Assembly (NCBI GenBank): GCA_023150555.1
Contig: JAKLKQ010000006.1
Span: 115,726 to 165,224, forward strand
Direction of reading: 5' to 3'
Source of the DNA: Planctomycetota bacterium
GTDB taxonomy: Bacteria > Planctomycetota > SZUA-567 > H5-PLA8
Length of the DNA stretch: 49,499 nucleotides
A program made the translations under genes and the position numbers. Position 1 is the first letter of the stretch, and every line of letters starts with the position of its first letter. The notes beneath the pieces are model-generated. The model saw only the letters and a list, made by a program, of their open reading frames with translations. It was not told the origin of the DNA and ran no database searches. Positions 1 to 8,321 of this stretch are shown here, piece by piece.

Positions 1-1
1 G

Positions 2-649
2 CAGGGCATCCACGAGGCCATCGCCGCGGGGCTGCGGCCCGATGCGGCATTGAGCGTCCGCACCGCGACGCTGGACGATCCCGACCAGGGCGTATCCGAG
101 AAGACGCTGGCCGAGACCGACGTGCTGACGTGGTGGGGCCACACCGCGCACAAGGACGTGAAGGACGAGACCGTCGCGCGCGTGCAGAAGCGCGTGCTGG
201 AGGGCATGGGCCTGATCGTGCTCCACAGCGGGCATTACTCGAAGATCTTCAAGGCGCTGATGGGCACGAGCTGTTCGCTGAAGTGGCGCGACATCGGCGA
301 GCGCGAGATCTTCTGGGTCTGCAAGCCCGGCCACCGGATCGCGAAGGACATCGACGACCACTTCGTGATCGAGAAGGAAGAGATGTACGGCGAGCACTTC
401 GACATCCCCGAGCCCGAGGAGACAATCTTCATCAGCAGCTTCGCCGGCGGCGAGGTCTTCCGCAGCGGCTGCACCTGGAAGCGCGGCGCGGGGAAGATCT
501 TCTATTTCCGCCCCGGCCACGAGACGTACCCGATCTACTTCGACGAACGCGTCCGCACCGTCATCCGCAACGCCGTGCACTGGGCCGCGCCCGTCGCGAA
601 CGCGCCCAAGCAGGACTACGGCAACCGCAAGGACGGATGGTGGAAATAG
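2..649 (+). CDS. ThuA-like domain protein, 5' end cut by the window edge
   Basis: The reading frame is open from the first bases, so the true start lies upstream and only the C-terminal part (about 215 residues) is present. The sequence fits the ThuA family (trehalose-utilisation-like, glutamine-amidotransferase-like fold): a segment [14 protein letters not shown], then [14 protein letters not shown], a region with the acidic pair [11 protein letters not shown], and near the end [15 protein letters not shown] followed by an NAVHWAA helix. ThuA-like proteins are common in Planctomycetes and related bacteria next to oxidoreductases of sugar metabolism, but their exact reaction is mostly unknown. 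The last residues are charged (KDGWWK). A rho-independent terminator follows 38 bp after the stop. The family call is firm; the substrate is not known. Confidence 0.85.
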   Translation, partial: QGIHEAIAAGLRPDAALSVRTATLDDPDQGVSEKTLAETDVLTWWGHTAHKDVKDETVARVQKRVLEGMGLIVLHSGHYSKIFKALMGTSCSLKWRDIGEREIFWVCKPGHRIAKDIDDHFVIEKEEMYGEHFDIPEPEETIFISSFAGGEVFRSGCTWKRGAGKIFYFRPGHETYPIYFDERVRTVIRNAVHWAAPVANAPKQDYGNRKDGWWK

Positions 650-686
650 GACAGGCGTCAGGAATCGGGATTCAGGCGTAAGCAAA

Positions 687-711
687 GGAGCGCGAAGAGC
701 GCTCCTTTTTT
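687..711 (+). terminator. Rho-independent terminator after the ThuA-like gene
   Basis: GGAGCGC and GCGCTCC form a perfect 7-bp stem around a GAAGA loop, followed by six T. It has nearly the same stem as the terminator after the PA14 gene. Confidence 0.9.
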
Positions 712-770
712 ATGGGTGGATGCTAAGAGGCGCTGCCCCACAGCGTCTTCCTGAGCGTGCCGCATTCCGG

Positions 771-776
771 TATACT
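771..776 (+). promoter_or_regulatory. -10-like hexamer TATACT for a probably leaderless sugar transferase mRNA
   Basis: TATACT ends 7 nt before the ATG of the sugar transferase, so the expected transcription start falls on or next to the start codon. No Shine-Dalgarno sequence is present. A weak -35 candidate (TTCCTG) lies 17 nt upstream. The same layout recurs before several other genes here. Confidence 0.6.
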
Positions 777-783
777 CTGCGGC

Positions 784-1542
<759 letters not shown>

Positions 1543-1551
1543 TATCCATCT

Positions 1552-2451
1552 TCAATCGATGATCTCGGCGGTGGCCTTCGCCTCGTCCCCGGCCTTCTTT
1601 GCGTCCTTTGCGCGCTCGGCGAATTCCGAAGCCTTCTTCTTGTCGGGTTCGCGCGCTGCAAGGCGTTCGTACATTGCCGAGGCGTTTCGGTAGACCTCGC
1701 CGGCGGCCGGAAGATCGAGATAGGGGGCGCCCATACAGGCGTTTTCCTTGAGTTCCTTCAGGCCCTGCTCGCCATACGGCTTCATGTCGATGAAGCAGGA
1801 ATGAAAGGCCTTAGCGCGGGAGCGGTCGGTCAGAATCTCCGGCGCGTCCCACTTGTCCATGAACGGCCCCACGTTGGACGCAACGGTGTGCAGGCACTGC
1901 GCGAAGCGGTAAAGCTGCGCGGCACGATCCGGTGAATCGGAAAGCATCTTGTACTTGAGCGCGTACAGGCGCTCGCGCCGGGCCGCGTCCTTTTCTCTTC
2001 CGACCAGCGCCCGCAGACCCAGTGCGAAGTATGGCGGCCGTGCCAGCAGCTCGGCTTCGGCCTTCTGCTTCTCGTCGTCCGAGCCCGCAAGCCAGCGATC
2101 GAGCGAGGGCTTCAGTCCCTCGTCGAGCTTGTACATTGCGACCCACTCGGGATTGCCCTGAAGTCTCATGCCGTCGGGTTCGAGGAGGGCGGCCAGCCGT
2201 TGCTTTCGTTCCGCGTCCGCCTCGGCTTCGTACGCGCGCACCAGGTCCGGAAGCGCGGCCTCGCCTAGCGCGCGCAACTCCGCGGTGGCCTTCTCGCGCA
2301 CGGTGAAGTCTTCGTCGCCGAGCTGCTTGATCCACGCGGCGTTCTTCGACGCGTCGTCGTCGGCTGCTTGGACCGCGTGCGCCGTGGCGAGGTGAGCAAC
2401 GCCAAGGAGAAGCAGCAGCTCAAGCGCGCGTAGGGTCGGGAGCCCTGACAT
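1552..2451 (-). CDS. Exported HEAT-like repeat protein
   Basis: This 299-residue protein starts with a signal peptide (hydrophobic ALELLLLLGVAHLATA, likely cut after AVQA). A perfect Shine-Dalgarno AGGAGG lies 6 nt before the ATG. After the signal comes a HEAT-type helical pair (KQLGDEDFTVREKATAELRA, then ALPDLVRAYEAE). It is followed by an alpha-helical body with alternating charged residues and a C-terminal region rich in Ala, Lys and Glu that resembles TPR-like helices. The DEDFTVREKA pattern is very common in secreted HEAT proteins of Planctomycetes. It probably acts as a periplasmic protein-binding scaffold; no catalytic motif is visible and the partner is unknown. Related exported helical proteins occur elsewhere in the window. 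Confidence 0.75.
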   Translation of the reverse strand: MSGLPTLRALELLLLLGVAHLATAHAVQAADDDASKNAAWIKQLGDEDFTVREKATAELRALGEAALPDLVRAYEAEADAERKQRLAALLEPDGMRLQGNPEWVAMYKLDEGLKPSLDRWLAGSDDEKQKAEAELLARPPYFALGLRALVGREKDAARRERLYALKYKMLSDSPDRAAQLYRFAQCLHTVASNVGPFMDKWDAPEILTDRSRAKAFHSCFIDMKPYGEQGLKELKENACMGAPYLDLPAAGEVYRNASAMYERLAAREPDKKKASEFAERAKDAKKAGDEAKATAEIID

Positions 2452-2728
2452 TGTGAGCCTCCTGGACGCTGGTTAGACGCGCGGGCGGACGGCGCGCGCG
2501 CCTCCTTATATTCCCCCATGTGTTGCGCATTGCGAAACGAAACGGTATTGCACGTTGCGCAATCCGGTTAGTGCACCTTGTGCGTAAGAAAAATCGTCGG
2601 AAAAGGCAGGAACATTTCTTTTAGCTCGTTACCCAGCTTAGTAACGATGGTTGCTGGTGTAGGAAGCATTCGCAAATAAGGACGCCTTGCGGACCAGCCT
2701 AGGGGTTCGCCAACGGGGAGGACGTCCG

Positions 2729-4015
2729 ATGATGGATAAACCGGCCAGCGCGCCAAACGTAACCGAGACGGCGGCGGCTTCGTCGCCTGGACTGAAGATC
2801 GCGGTGGGCGCACTGAGCATCGCGTGCGTGGCGCTCGCGGCGCTCTCCGCCTACCTGCTGCTGCATTCGAGTTCCGGCGCTTCGGCGCCGGAAACGCCCG
2901 CGGCCTCCGAGCCCGGCGTTGCCGCCCCAAAGGCACCGCCCGGTACGCAGGCCGCGGAACCGGCTTCCGCGTCCAACGACGATCCCATCGCCGCCGTGCC
3001 CGCCGCCGCGTGGAACGAACCCAAGGAAGACAAGAGCAATGTCAACCTGCTGCTGGCCGGCAGCGGCGCGAAGGCCGAAGGCTGCGACAAGCCCGAGCTG
3101 CTGATCGACGGCAAGTCCGACAACTACGACGCCTACGCCAGCTACGACATGAACGCCCAGCCCGACGCGAACATGACCGTGACGCTGAAAGACCCCGAAC
3201 CGATGAACCGCCTGCGCTTCCGGCTCTGGGACCAGGACCAGCGCACCTACCGCTACGTCGCCTCCGTCACCGCCGACGGCAAGGAATGGAAGGTCGTCGC
3301 CGACGCGAAGGCGCGCGAATGCCGCGGCTGGCAGGAGATCGAGTTCGACCTGCAGAAGATCAAGGCCGTGCGCGTGAAGGGCCTGGGCAGCACCGCCAAC
3401 AGCGGCTTCCACCTGCTGGAGCTGGAAGGCTACAACGACGGGCCGCGCGTGCCCAAGCGCCATCCGTCGACGGCCGCCGTCGAGGTCAGCGAAGGCGCAC
3501 TGAAGCCCGGCGTCTGGGCCGAGTACTTCGACCGCATCGGCCGCTACCCGAACATCGAGGACCGCGCGATGGTCGCGCGCCCCGAGGCGACGATTCACTT
3601 CGGCGAGCGCAAGGAGAGCCTGGGTGCGTGGCCCTTCGCCGACCGCTGCGCCGCGATCTTCAGTGGCATGGTCAAGATCGAGGACGCCGGCCTGTACACC
3701 TTCTACCTGTCCAGCGACGACGGCTCGCGCCTGTACGTCGACGGCAAGCTGCTGATCGACAACGACGGCAACCACGGCATGACCGAGCAGTGGGAGCAGG
3801 TGGATCTTGCCTCCGGCCTGCACCGCGTGTGGGTCGAGTACTACAACGCCGGCGGGCCGATGGGCCTGAGCGTCCTCGCCAAGCACAAGGACGGCTACAA
3901 GGCGCCGCTGGGCGACAAGGACGGCCTCAAGCTCTTCCACGACCCCGAGGAAGTCATCACCACCATGCGCGCGCTGCCCGCCTACGGCCGCCCCGCATTG
4001 GCCTCGCGGAAGTAG
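2729..4015 (+). CDS. Membrane-anchored PA14 domain protein with a discoidin-like module
   Basis: The protein has a short cytoplasmic N-terminus, one membrane segment (LKIAVGALSIACVALAALSA), then an Ala/Pro/Ser-rich linker. Next is a beta-rich discoidin-like module (starting NLLLAGSGAKAEG, with RLRFRLWDQDQRTYRY and VRVKGLGSTANSGFHLLELE). The C-terminal third is a PA14 domain with its typical signature: GLYTFYLSSDDGSRLYVDGK, LLIDNDGNHG and HRVWVEYYNAGGPMGLSV. PA14 domains bind carbohydrates or act as beta-barrel spacers in extracellular enzymes. No hydrolase domain is present, so this is probably a surface binding protein. A GGGGAGGA Shine-Dalgarno lies 7 nt before the first of two adjacent ATGs. 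A terminator follows, so the gene is probably monocistronic. Confidence 0.88.
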   Translation: MMDKPASAPNVTETAAASSPGLKIAVGALSIACVALAALSAYLLLHSSSGASAPETPAASEPGVAAPKAPPGTQAAEPASASNDDPIAAVPAAAWNEPKEDKSNVNLLLAGSGAKAEGCDKPELLIDGKSDNYDAYASYDMNAQPDANMTVTLKDPEPMNRLRFRLWDQDQRTYRYVASVTADGKEWKVVADAKARECRGWQEIEFDLQKIKAVRVKGLGSTANSGFHLLELEGYNDGPRVPKRHPSTAAVEVSEGALKPGVWAEYFDRIGRYPNIEDRAMVARPEATIHFGERKESLGAWPFADRCAAIFSGMVKIEDAGLYTFYLSSDDGSRLYVDGKLLIDNDGNHGMTEQWEQVDLASGLHRVWVEYYNAGGPMGLSVLAKHKDGYKAPLGDKDGLKLFHDPEEVITTMRALPAYGRPALASRK

Positions 4016-4053
4016 GACGGCAAAGCATAGGACGTTGGGAATTGGGTATGAAG

Positions 4054-4080
4054 GGAGCGCGTTGCAGCGCTCCTTTTTTT
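4054..4080 (+). terminator. Rho-independent terminator after the PA14 gene
   Basis: GGAGCGC pairs with GCGCTCC around a 6-nt loop (GTTGCA), followed by seven T. Confidence 0.9.
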
Positions 4081-4111
4081 ATGACGATGCTTGGGGCGTG
4101 GGGGGCCCGCC

Positions 4112-4306
4112 GTGAATCCGATCCCGCTGATGTTGGGCTTTGCGGCAGCGGGTTTCCTCGCCGCGGGCACCGTCTACGCGTTCAACTATCGACAGACCGG
4201 TTTCGCACTTGGTAGCGCGGTCATGGGGCTCATTACGTTCGTGGTGGTTGGCGGTCTTGGGATGCTGGTCGTGGGCGTGTTGCTGCTCTTCAGCCTTCCG
4301 AGTTGA
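4112..4306 (+). CDS. Small hydrophobic membrane protein
   Basis: This is a 64-residue open frame from a GTG. It has two clear membrane segments: PLMLGFAAAGFLAAGTVYAF, and a longer one GSAVMGLITFVVVGGLG running into MLVVGVLLLFSL. A short loop FNYRQTGF joins them. A G-rich stretch precedes the GTG, but the Shine-Dalgarno is not convincing. An ATG 21 nt upstream would add MGRGGPA. There is no recognisable family. The even hydrophobic pattern and consistent codon use suggest a real gene, but short membrane-like frames can arise by chance in GC-rich DNA. Confidence 0.5.
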   Translation: MNPIPLMLGFAAAGFLAAGTVYAFNYRQTGFALGSAVMGLITFVVVGGLGMLVVGVLLLFSLPS

Positions 4307-4439
4307 CGGGCGTCTGGCTTCCGCACAATTTCCCTTGCTCACTGAAAATGCCGTGCGCTAGTGGGGCGGCCCGCCCCCACGGGTCCCCCTCCTCTTTCAT
4401 GAAAACAAGAAAAGCTCCGAAGCTGTTCGCCGTGTGGCA

Positions 4440-5009
4440 TTACAGGCCCCAATCGCCGGGCCAGCCGCAGGAACCGCCGGTGCCGCCGCCGCTGCTGGCG
4501 CCCGTGCTGCCCGGCGGCGCACCCGAAGTGGTCGTGGTGGTGGAACTGACGTACATGAATGTAGCGGAGGAGAGGTTGCTGTTCTGCAATAGGCAGACCG
4601 AACAGGTCCGGGCATGTTCCTGGAACTCCTTAATGCGCCGGTCGCCGCAGCTGTAGCCCGATTTCCCCACGTGCTCAATGGCCTCCTCGAGCATCTGCTG
4701 ATTCCAGCGGTCCAGCACTTCCGTCAGCCGCACTTTCACTTCAAGGCTTTGGGTGGTGGCGAACGCCACGGCGACGTCGTCGTCGAAGCTGTAGCCCAGC
4801 GCGAGGATGCGTTCCTGCGCGGCCTCGCGCGTCATGGCGTCGTCGGATTCCAGGTCGGCGAGCGCGTCGTGGAGTTCAGTCAGTTGCGCGCCGCGGGCTT
4901 CGCGTTCGTCGGCCTCGTGGTCTGCACGCGCCCACCGCGCGCACTCGCTGCTCATGAACGCGCCTAGCAGGATGGCGGCGGCGCTCAGGACGTGACGGCG
5001 GAGAGTCAT
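4440..5009 (-). CDS. Exported protein with HxxxCxxC motif and Thr/Gly-rich tail (paralogue 1)
   Basis: The start is the ATG giving MTLRRHVLSAAAILLG; an upstream ATG would add 15 unlikely residues. A signal peptide (about 1-29, ending ARWARA) is followed by a helical HEAT-like domain (about 40-115) with LGYSFDDDVAVAFA and LTEVLDRWNQQ. At about 130-140, EFQEHARTCSVC carries H132-x3-C136-x2-C139, the spacing of the zinc motif of anti-sigma factors (ZAS/zf-HC2). The tail is Ser/Thr-rich, then Gly-rich, and ends GWPGDWGL. The next gene upstream in transcription is a clear paralogue with the same order of parts. It has no known family that I can name; a zinc-binding or redox role for the His/Cys motif is inference. 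Confidence 0.7.
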   Translation of the reverse strand: MTLRRHVLSAAAILLGAFMSSECARWARADHEADEREARGAQLTELHDALADLESDDAMTREAAQERILALGYSFDDDVAVAFATTQSLEVKVRLTEVLDRWNQQMLEEAIEHVGKSGYSCGDRRIKEFQEHARTCSVCLLQNSNLSSATFMYVSSTTTTTSGAPPGSTGASSGGGTGGSCGWPGDWGL

Positions 5010-5043
5010 GGTTGCCTCGCGAGTGCGGTTCGCCGCGCGTGCT

Positions 5044-5583
5044 TCAATCACCAATGCCGTAAGCGGGATCGTAGCCCCAAAAGCGGCCGTCGCTGGAGGT
5101 CGACGTCGAGCTGCCGCCCGACGACGTGCTGGTCGAAAGCAGCCACTTCATGCAATGCGGGCACGTATCGAGGTGGCGGGAGAAACGGTGGACCCTCGCA
5201 TTCTCGAGCGGATCGCCGCTGACTCCCAGATGAAGATCGTCCCAATACCATTTGTCCAGAACTTCTATCAGGCGCACGCGCGCCTCCAGGCTCTTCGCTC
5301 CGGCGAGGCACACGGCGACGTCGTCGCGGAACGAGTAGCCCAGCGCGTAGATCGCCTGCTGCGCTTCTTCGCGCACCTCGGCATCGTCGTCGGCCAGATC
5401 GGGAATGAGGCGTTTCAATTCCTCGAGTTGCGCGCTGCGCAGCTCCCGCGCGTCGGCGTCGGGCTGCGCCCGCGCAGGCCGTGCGTACTCGGCGCAGAGG
5501 AGTACGCCGAGCAGCACGGTTGCGGCGGCCAGGCACCGGCGTCGGAGTGGAGAGGAGAGGAAAGTTTCGCGTCTGGGCGCCAT
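5044..5583 (-). CDS. Exported protein with HxxxCxxC motif and Ser-rich tail (paralogue 2)
   Basis: This 179-residue protein is a paralogue of the gene 34 bp downstream of it. Shared blocks include LGYSFRDDVAV, KSLEARVRLIEVLDKW and the motif H137-x3-C141-x2-C144 (HLDTCPHC). That motif closely matches the distal half of the zf-HC2 zinc finger of anti-sigma factors. A signal peptide covers about 1-39 (RRRCLAAATVLLGVLL, likely cut after ARA). A Ser/Thr/Gly linker (TSTSSGGSSTSTSS) leads to an aromatic end GRFWGYDPAYGIGD. A GGAGGT Shine-Dalgarno lies close before the ATG. It is transcribed in the same direction as the prepilin-like gene upstream and its paralogue downstream, so the three may be one unit. 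Function unknown. Confidence 0.72.
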   Translation of the reverse strand: MAPRRETFLSSPLRRRCLAAATVLLGVLLCAEYARPARAQPDADARELRSAQLEELKRLIPDLADDDAEVREEAQQAIYALGYSFRDDVAVCLAGAKSLEARVRLIEVLDKWYWDDLHLGVSGDPLENARVHRFSRHLDTCPHCMKWLLSTSTSSGGSSTSTSSDGRFWGYDPAYGIGD

Positions 5584-5678
5584 GGGACCTCCGAGTCTAA
5601 AGCGGAACCGCCGCTTCGCGTCTCCCCGGTTACGCCCGTCCCCGTCGTCTTTCTGCCGGTCCGTTTCCAGCTTCGCGC

Positions 5679-7259
5679 TTACGGCCAGGGCCAGTCACCG
5701 CCGTTTCCGCCGTTGCTGCCGCCCGTGTTGCCGCTGGTTCCGCCGCCGCCGGCTGCGCCGCTGGTGGTTGAAGTCGAGGTGCTGGTCGAACTCGCGGTGG
5801 TCGAGGTCGTGCTGTTCGACGTCGAGCTCGCCGTGGTGGAGCTCGTCGAGTTGCTCGTCGTGGATGTCGTGCTGGTCGCGCTGGAGGTCGCGCCGCTGGT
5901 CGCGGTCGACGTCGTCGAACTGGCGGACGTCGAGGTCGTGCTGCTGGACGTGGAACTCGCCGTCGTCGACGACGTGCTGCTGGCGCTGCTGGTGCTGGCC
6001 GAGGTCGTGCTGGCGGTCGTCTGGCTGCTGCTGGTGGACGTGGTGGTGCTGTTCGAGGTGCTCGAGGACGTGGAACTCGCCGTCGTCGTCGAGGACGTCG
6101 GGTCGTACTCGGGAATCTCGTTCAGCCCCGGGATGCCGTCGCCGGACATGCCGTAGGCCGGCGGCAGCTTGGCGCTGACGAAGACCTGCCCGTCGCTGCA
6201 GCGGATGGTGATGTAGCGGACCTCGCGCGTAATCGTGTCCATCACGCGCAGGGTCAGGTCGCGGTAGGCGCTGGGCTTCGCCTCCAGCCCGCCCAACCCC
6301 GGGCCGCCGGGCCCGCCGGTGACGTGGCCGTCGGGCGTGAAGACCGGCATCCACAGCGGCATGTAGCGCGCGGGTTCGTACAGGCCGCCGCCGCCGACGG
6401 ACAGCGCGCTGCGGTCGCGAAAGATCGCGGCCTGCGCCGTCACCGTCGCGCACAGCGCCCCGGCCGTGCCGGTGCCTTCGAAGGCCGGCGCCATGTCCAC
6501 GGCGATGTGGTCGGGCAGGTTCACGCCGCTGAGCGCGTAATCGGCGGCGTTGGCCGGCGTGACGTTCGCGTTCGCGTTGGCCGCGGTGGAGATGACGTAC
6601 AGATCCGCGCCGCCGTAGCCGGTGGTCGTCGAATCGAAGGTGCCAACGCGCGTGTTGTGCACGCCGCGCGCCAGGATCTCGATGCGGTACTGCGACGCGT
6701 CGTTGAGCATGGACTTCTTGGCCGGCGGCGTGGCCTTGAGGTACACGAGTTCGGGGTAGGCCTGCGGCATGCTGAGGTCGTTGAGGTCCAGCGTCGCGGC
6801 GCCGATCACGAACGCGAAGCCGCCCTCGGCCAGGCTCGCCGCCGCCGCGCGCCGCGTGAAACTCCAGGGACTCGACAGGCTCCCTTTCACCGCCGGCGGG
6901 TAGACCACCGGCGCGGCCTCGCCTGCGGTCAGCGAACCGTTGAAGCGCAGCGCCATTTCCGCGTGCACGCCCGTGACGCGTCCCTGCTTGTCGCGCAGCA
7001 GCATCGGCAGCACGTTGACCGACTGCTTCATCGCCTGGTAGCGCGCCGAACGGTAGAACTCGCACAGCGTCTGCGCGGCGGCCTCGACGCGCGAGGTATG
7101 CGTGAAGGCGCCCAGCGCGGAAGCCATCACGCCGATCAGGATCGCCAGAATCGCGAGCACCACCAGCAGCTCGACCAGTGTTACTCCGCGGGAGCCGGGA
7201 ACCGGTATCCGGTATCCGTGTTGGCGGGCCTTCATCACATCGCGTTCAATCGTCTGCAT
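5679..7259 (-). CDS. Type IV prepilin-like protein with a very long Ser/Thr tail
   Basis: Near the N-terminus lies a textbook prepilin peptidase site: after the basic leader, SRG then VTLVELLVVLAILAILIGV. Cleavage would follow G25, with glutamate at +5 and a long hydrophobic helix, as in type II secretion pseudopilins and type IV pilins. The middle (about 60-360) is a globular domain with Ala/Gly-rich loops. From roughly residue 365 to 500 the protein is almost only Ser, Thr, Ala and Asn. It then has a Gly-rich segment and ends GGDWPWP. At 526 residues it is far longer than ordinary pseudopilins (130-250). The start MQTIERDV is chosen because it gives a short leader; an internal ATG 8 codons later would also keep the site. 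The Ser/Thr tract is a likely linker or O-glycosylated region (inference). Confidence 0.82.
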   Translation of the reverse strand: MQTIERDVMKARQHGYRIPVPGSRGVTLVELLVVLAILAILIGVMASALGAFTHTSRVEAAAQTLCEFYRSARYQAMKQSVNVLPMLLRDKQGRVTGVHAEMALRFNGSLTAGEAAPVVYPPAVKGSLSSPWSFTRRAAAASLAEGGFAFVIGAATLDLNDLSMPQAYPELVYLKATPPAKKSMLNDASQYRIEILARGVHNTRVGTFDSTTTGYGGADLYVISTAANANANVTPANAADYALSGVNLPDHIAVDMAPAFEGTGTAGALCATVTAQAAIFRDRSALSVGGGGLYEPARYMPLWMPVFTPDGHVTGGPGGPGLGGLEAKPSAYRDLTLRVMDTITREVRYITIRCSDGQVFVSAKLPPAYGMSGDGIPGLNEIPEYDPTSSTTTASSTSSSTSNSTTTSTSSSQTTASTTSASTSSASSTSSTTASSTSSSTTSTSASSTTSTATSGATSSATSTTSTTSNSTSSTTASSTSNSTTSTTASSTSTSTSTTSGAAGGGGTSGNTGGSNGGNGGDWPWP

Positions 7260-7613
7260 GTTCGTTTCCGAGGAATGTTGCGGCGAAGCCGCTCTACTGC
7301 CCACCCCTCGCCCCTGCCGTTCCGATCCGGTGCCCGCAGAGAAAGAACAACACTCCCGCCGCAATGCGGCCCGCGCACAACGACCCGGCTTGTGGGGGGG
7401 ATGCGATTCCGCCGGCACGCGCCTATATAAGGAGGCGCCGGCCTTGGACGTCTGGTTGTCCTTCCGCCTTACAGCAGCTAGTAGCCGCCCGGACCGGGGG
7501 TCAGACAGGAATTTGCGGAAGGTCTGGCTTGGCAGCACGTTGCACCGGTTGCACGACGAGCACCCCGAGGGTAAACCGGACTTTCAGCCATCCCTTCAGC
7601 GAGAGGAATTCCC
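7260..7613. other. Intergenic region between divergent prepilin-like and phosphatase genes
   Basis: No convincing gene is seen. It holds an imperfect inverted repeat near 7411-7441 (CGCCT...AGGCG around TATATAAGG). The Shine-Dalgarno GAGAGGA for the phosphatase gene lies at its right edge. It must contain promoters for both flanking genes, but no clear -35/-10 pair stands out. Confidence 0.4.
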
Positions 7614-8306
7614 ATGCTCCCAAGCAGCCCAATGAAAAAGGGCCCGGCTGTACTCCTGCTCGCCGCGGTCGCGATGCTGTCCGGATCGCGCGCGTGCACC
7701 GAGGACGCCGCCGCGCCTGAAGCCGCTCCGGTATTCAAGCTCTTCGTCGTGCGGCACTGCGAAGCTTGGAAGAACGTCGATCCCCCGCCCGGCACGCCCA
7801 AGGAGAAACTCGACAGCCTCACCGAAAAGGGCCTTGCGCAAGCCGAAGCCCTGAGCGCCGCGCTGAAGGAGAAGGCCATCGCCGCGGTGGTGACTTCCCC
7901 CACCGGCCGCACGAAGCAGACCGCCGAACCCATCGGCAAGGCCGCGGGCCTCGAGCCGCCCTTTACGGAGGACGCCGCGCTGGCGCCGGTCTCGGGCGAG
8001 GTCTCCTACGCCGACACCATCAAGCGGGCGAAGGCGCTGGTCCAGGCGCTCGCCGCGAAGTATCCCGGCAAGGCCGCAGTGGTCGTGACGCACGGCGACA
8101 TCGCGCCGGCGCTGCTGGGCGAAGCCAAGGGCACGGAGCTGGACAAGCGCGCCGACAAGCACGAGGTGCCGACGGGCTCGTACAGCGAGATCGAGATCGC
8201 CGGCGAGACTTGGACGCTGAAGTTGCAGGGCGTGATGCCCGCTCCGAAGCCGAAGGGGGAAGATAAGACGCAGGAAAAAGAGCAGGAGCAGAAGAAGGGC
8301 GAGTAG
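7614..8306 (+). CDS. Exported histidine phosphatase family protein (SixA/phosphoglycerate-mutase fold)
   Basis: The protein has an N-terminal signal peptide (KKGPAVLLLAAVAMLSGSRA) and then a histidine phosphatase domain opening with FKLFVVRHCEAW. R47-H48 is the catalytic RH pair; the usual glycine of the RHG motif is cysteine. SLTEKGLAQAEALSAAL and the VVTSPTGRTKQTAEPI stretch match the family. The second catalytic histidine is in VVVTHGDIAPALL. The length of the domain (about 155 residues) suits the short SixA-like branch. The C-terminus is a highly charged Lys/Glu/Gln tail. A GAGAGGA Shine-Dalgarno supports this start; an in-frame ATG 18 nt later is possible. Substrate unknown; export to the periplasm or lipid anchoring at C28 is inferred. 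Confidence 0.88.
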   Translation: MLPSSPMKKGPAVLLLAAVAMLSGSRACTEDAAAPEAAPVFKLFVVRHCEAWKNVDPPPGTPKEKLDSLTEKGLAQAEALSAALKEKAIAAVVTSPTGRTKQTAEPIGKAAGLEPPFTEDAALAPVSGEVSYADTIKRAKALVQALAAKYPGKAAVVVTHGDIAPALLGEAKGTELDKRADKHEVPTGSYSEIEIAGETWTLKLQGVMPAPKPKGEDKTQEKEQEQKKGE

Positions 8307-8321
8307 CGCGCGACGTACCGC

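Noticed and set aside
5008..6178. Two plus-strand open frames rich in Val/Glu or Ser/Cys
   Set aside because: They mirror the Ser/Thr codon repeats of the prepilin-like gene.
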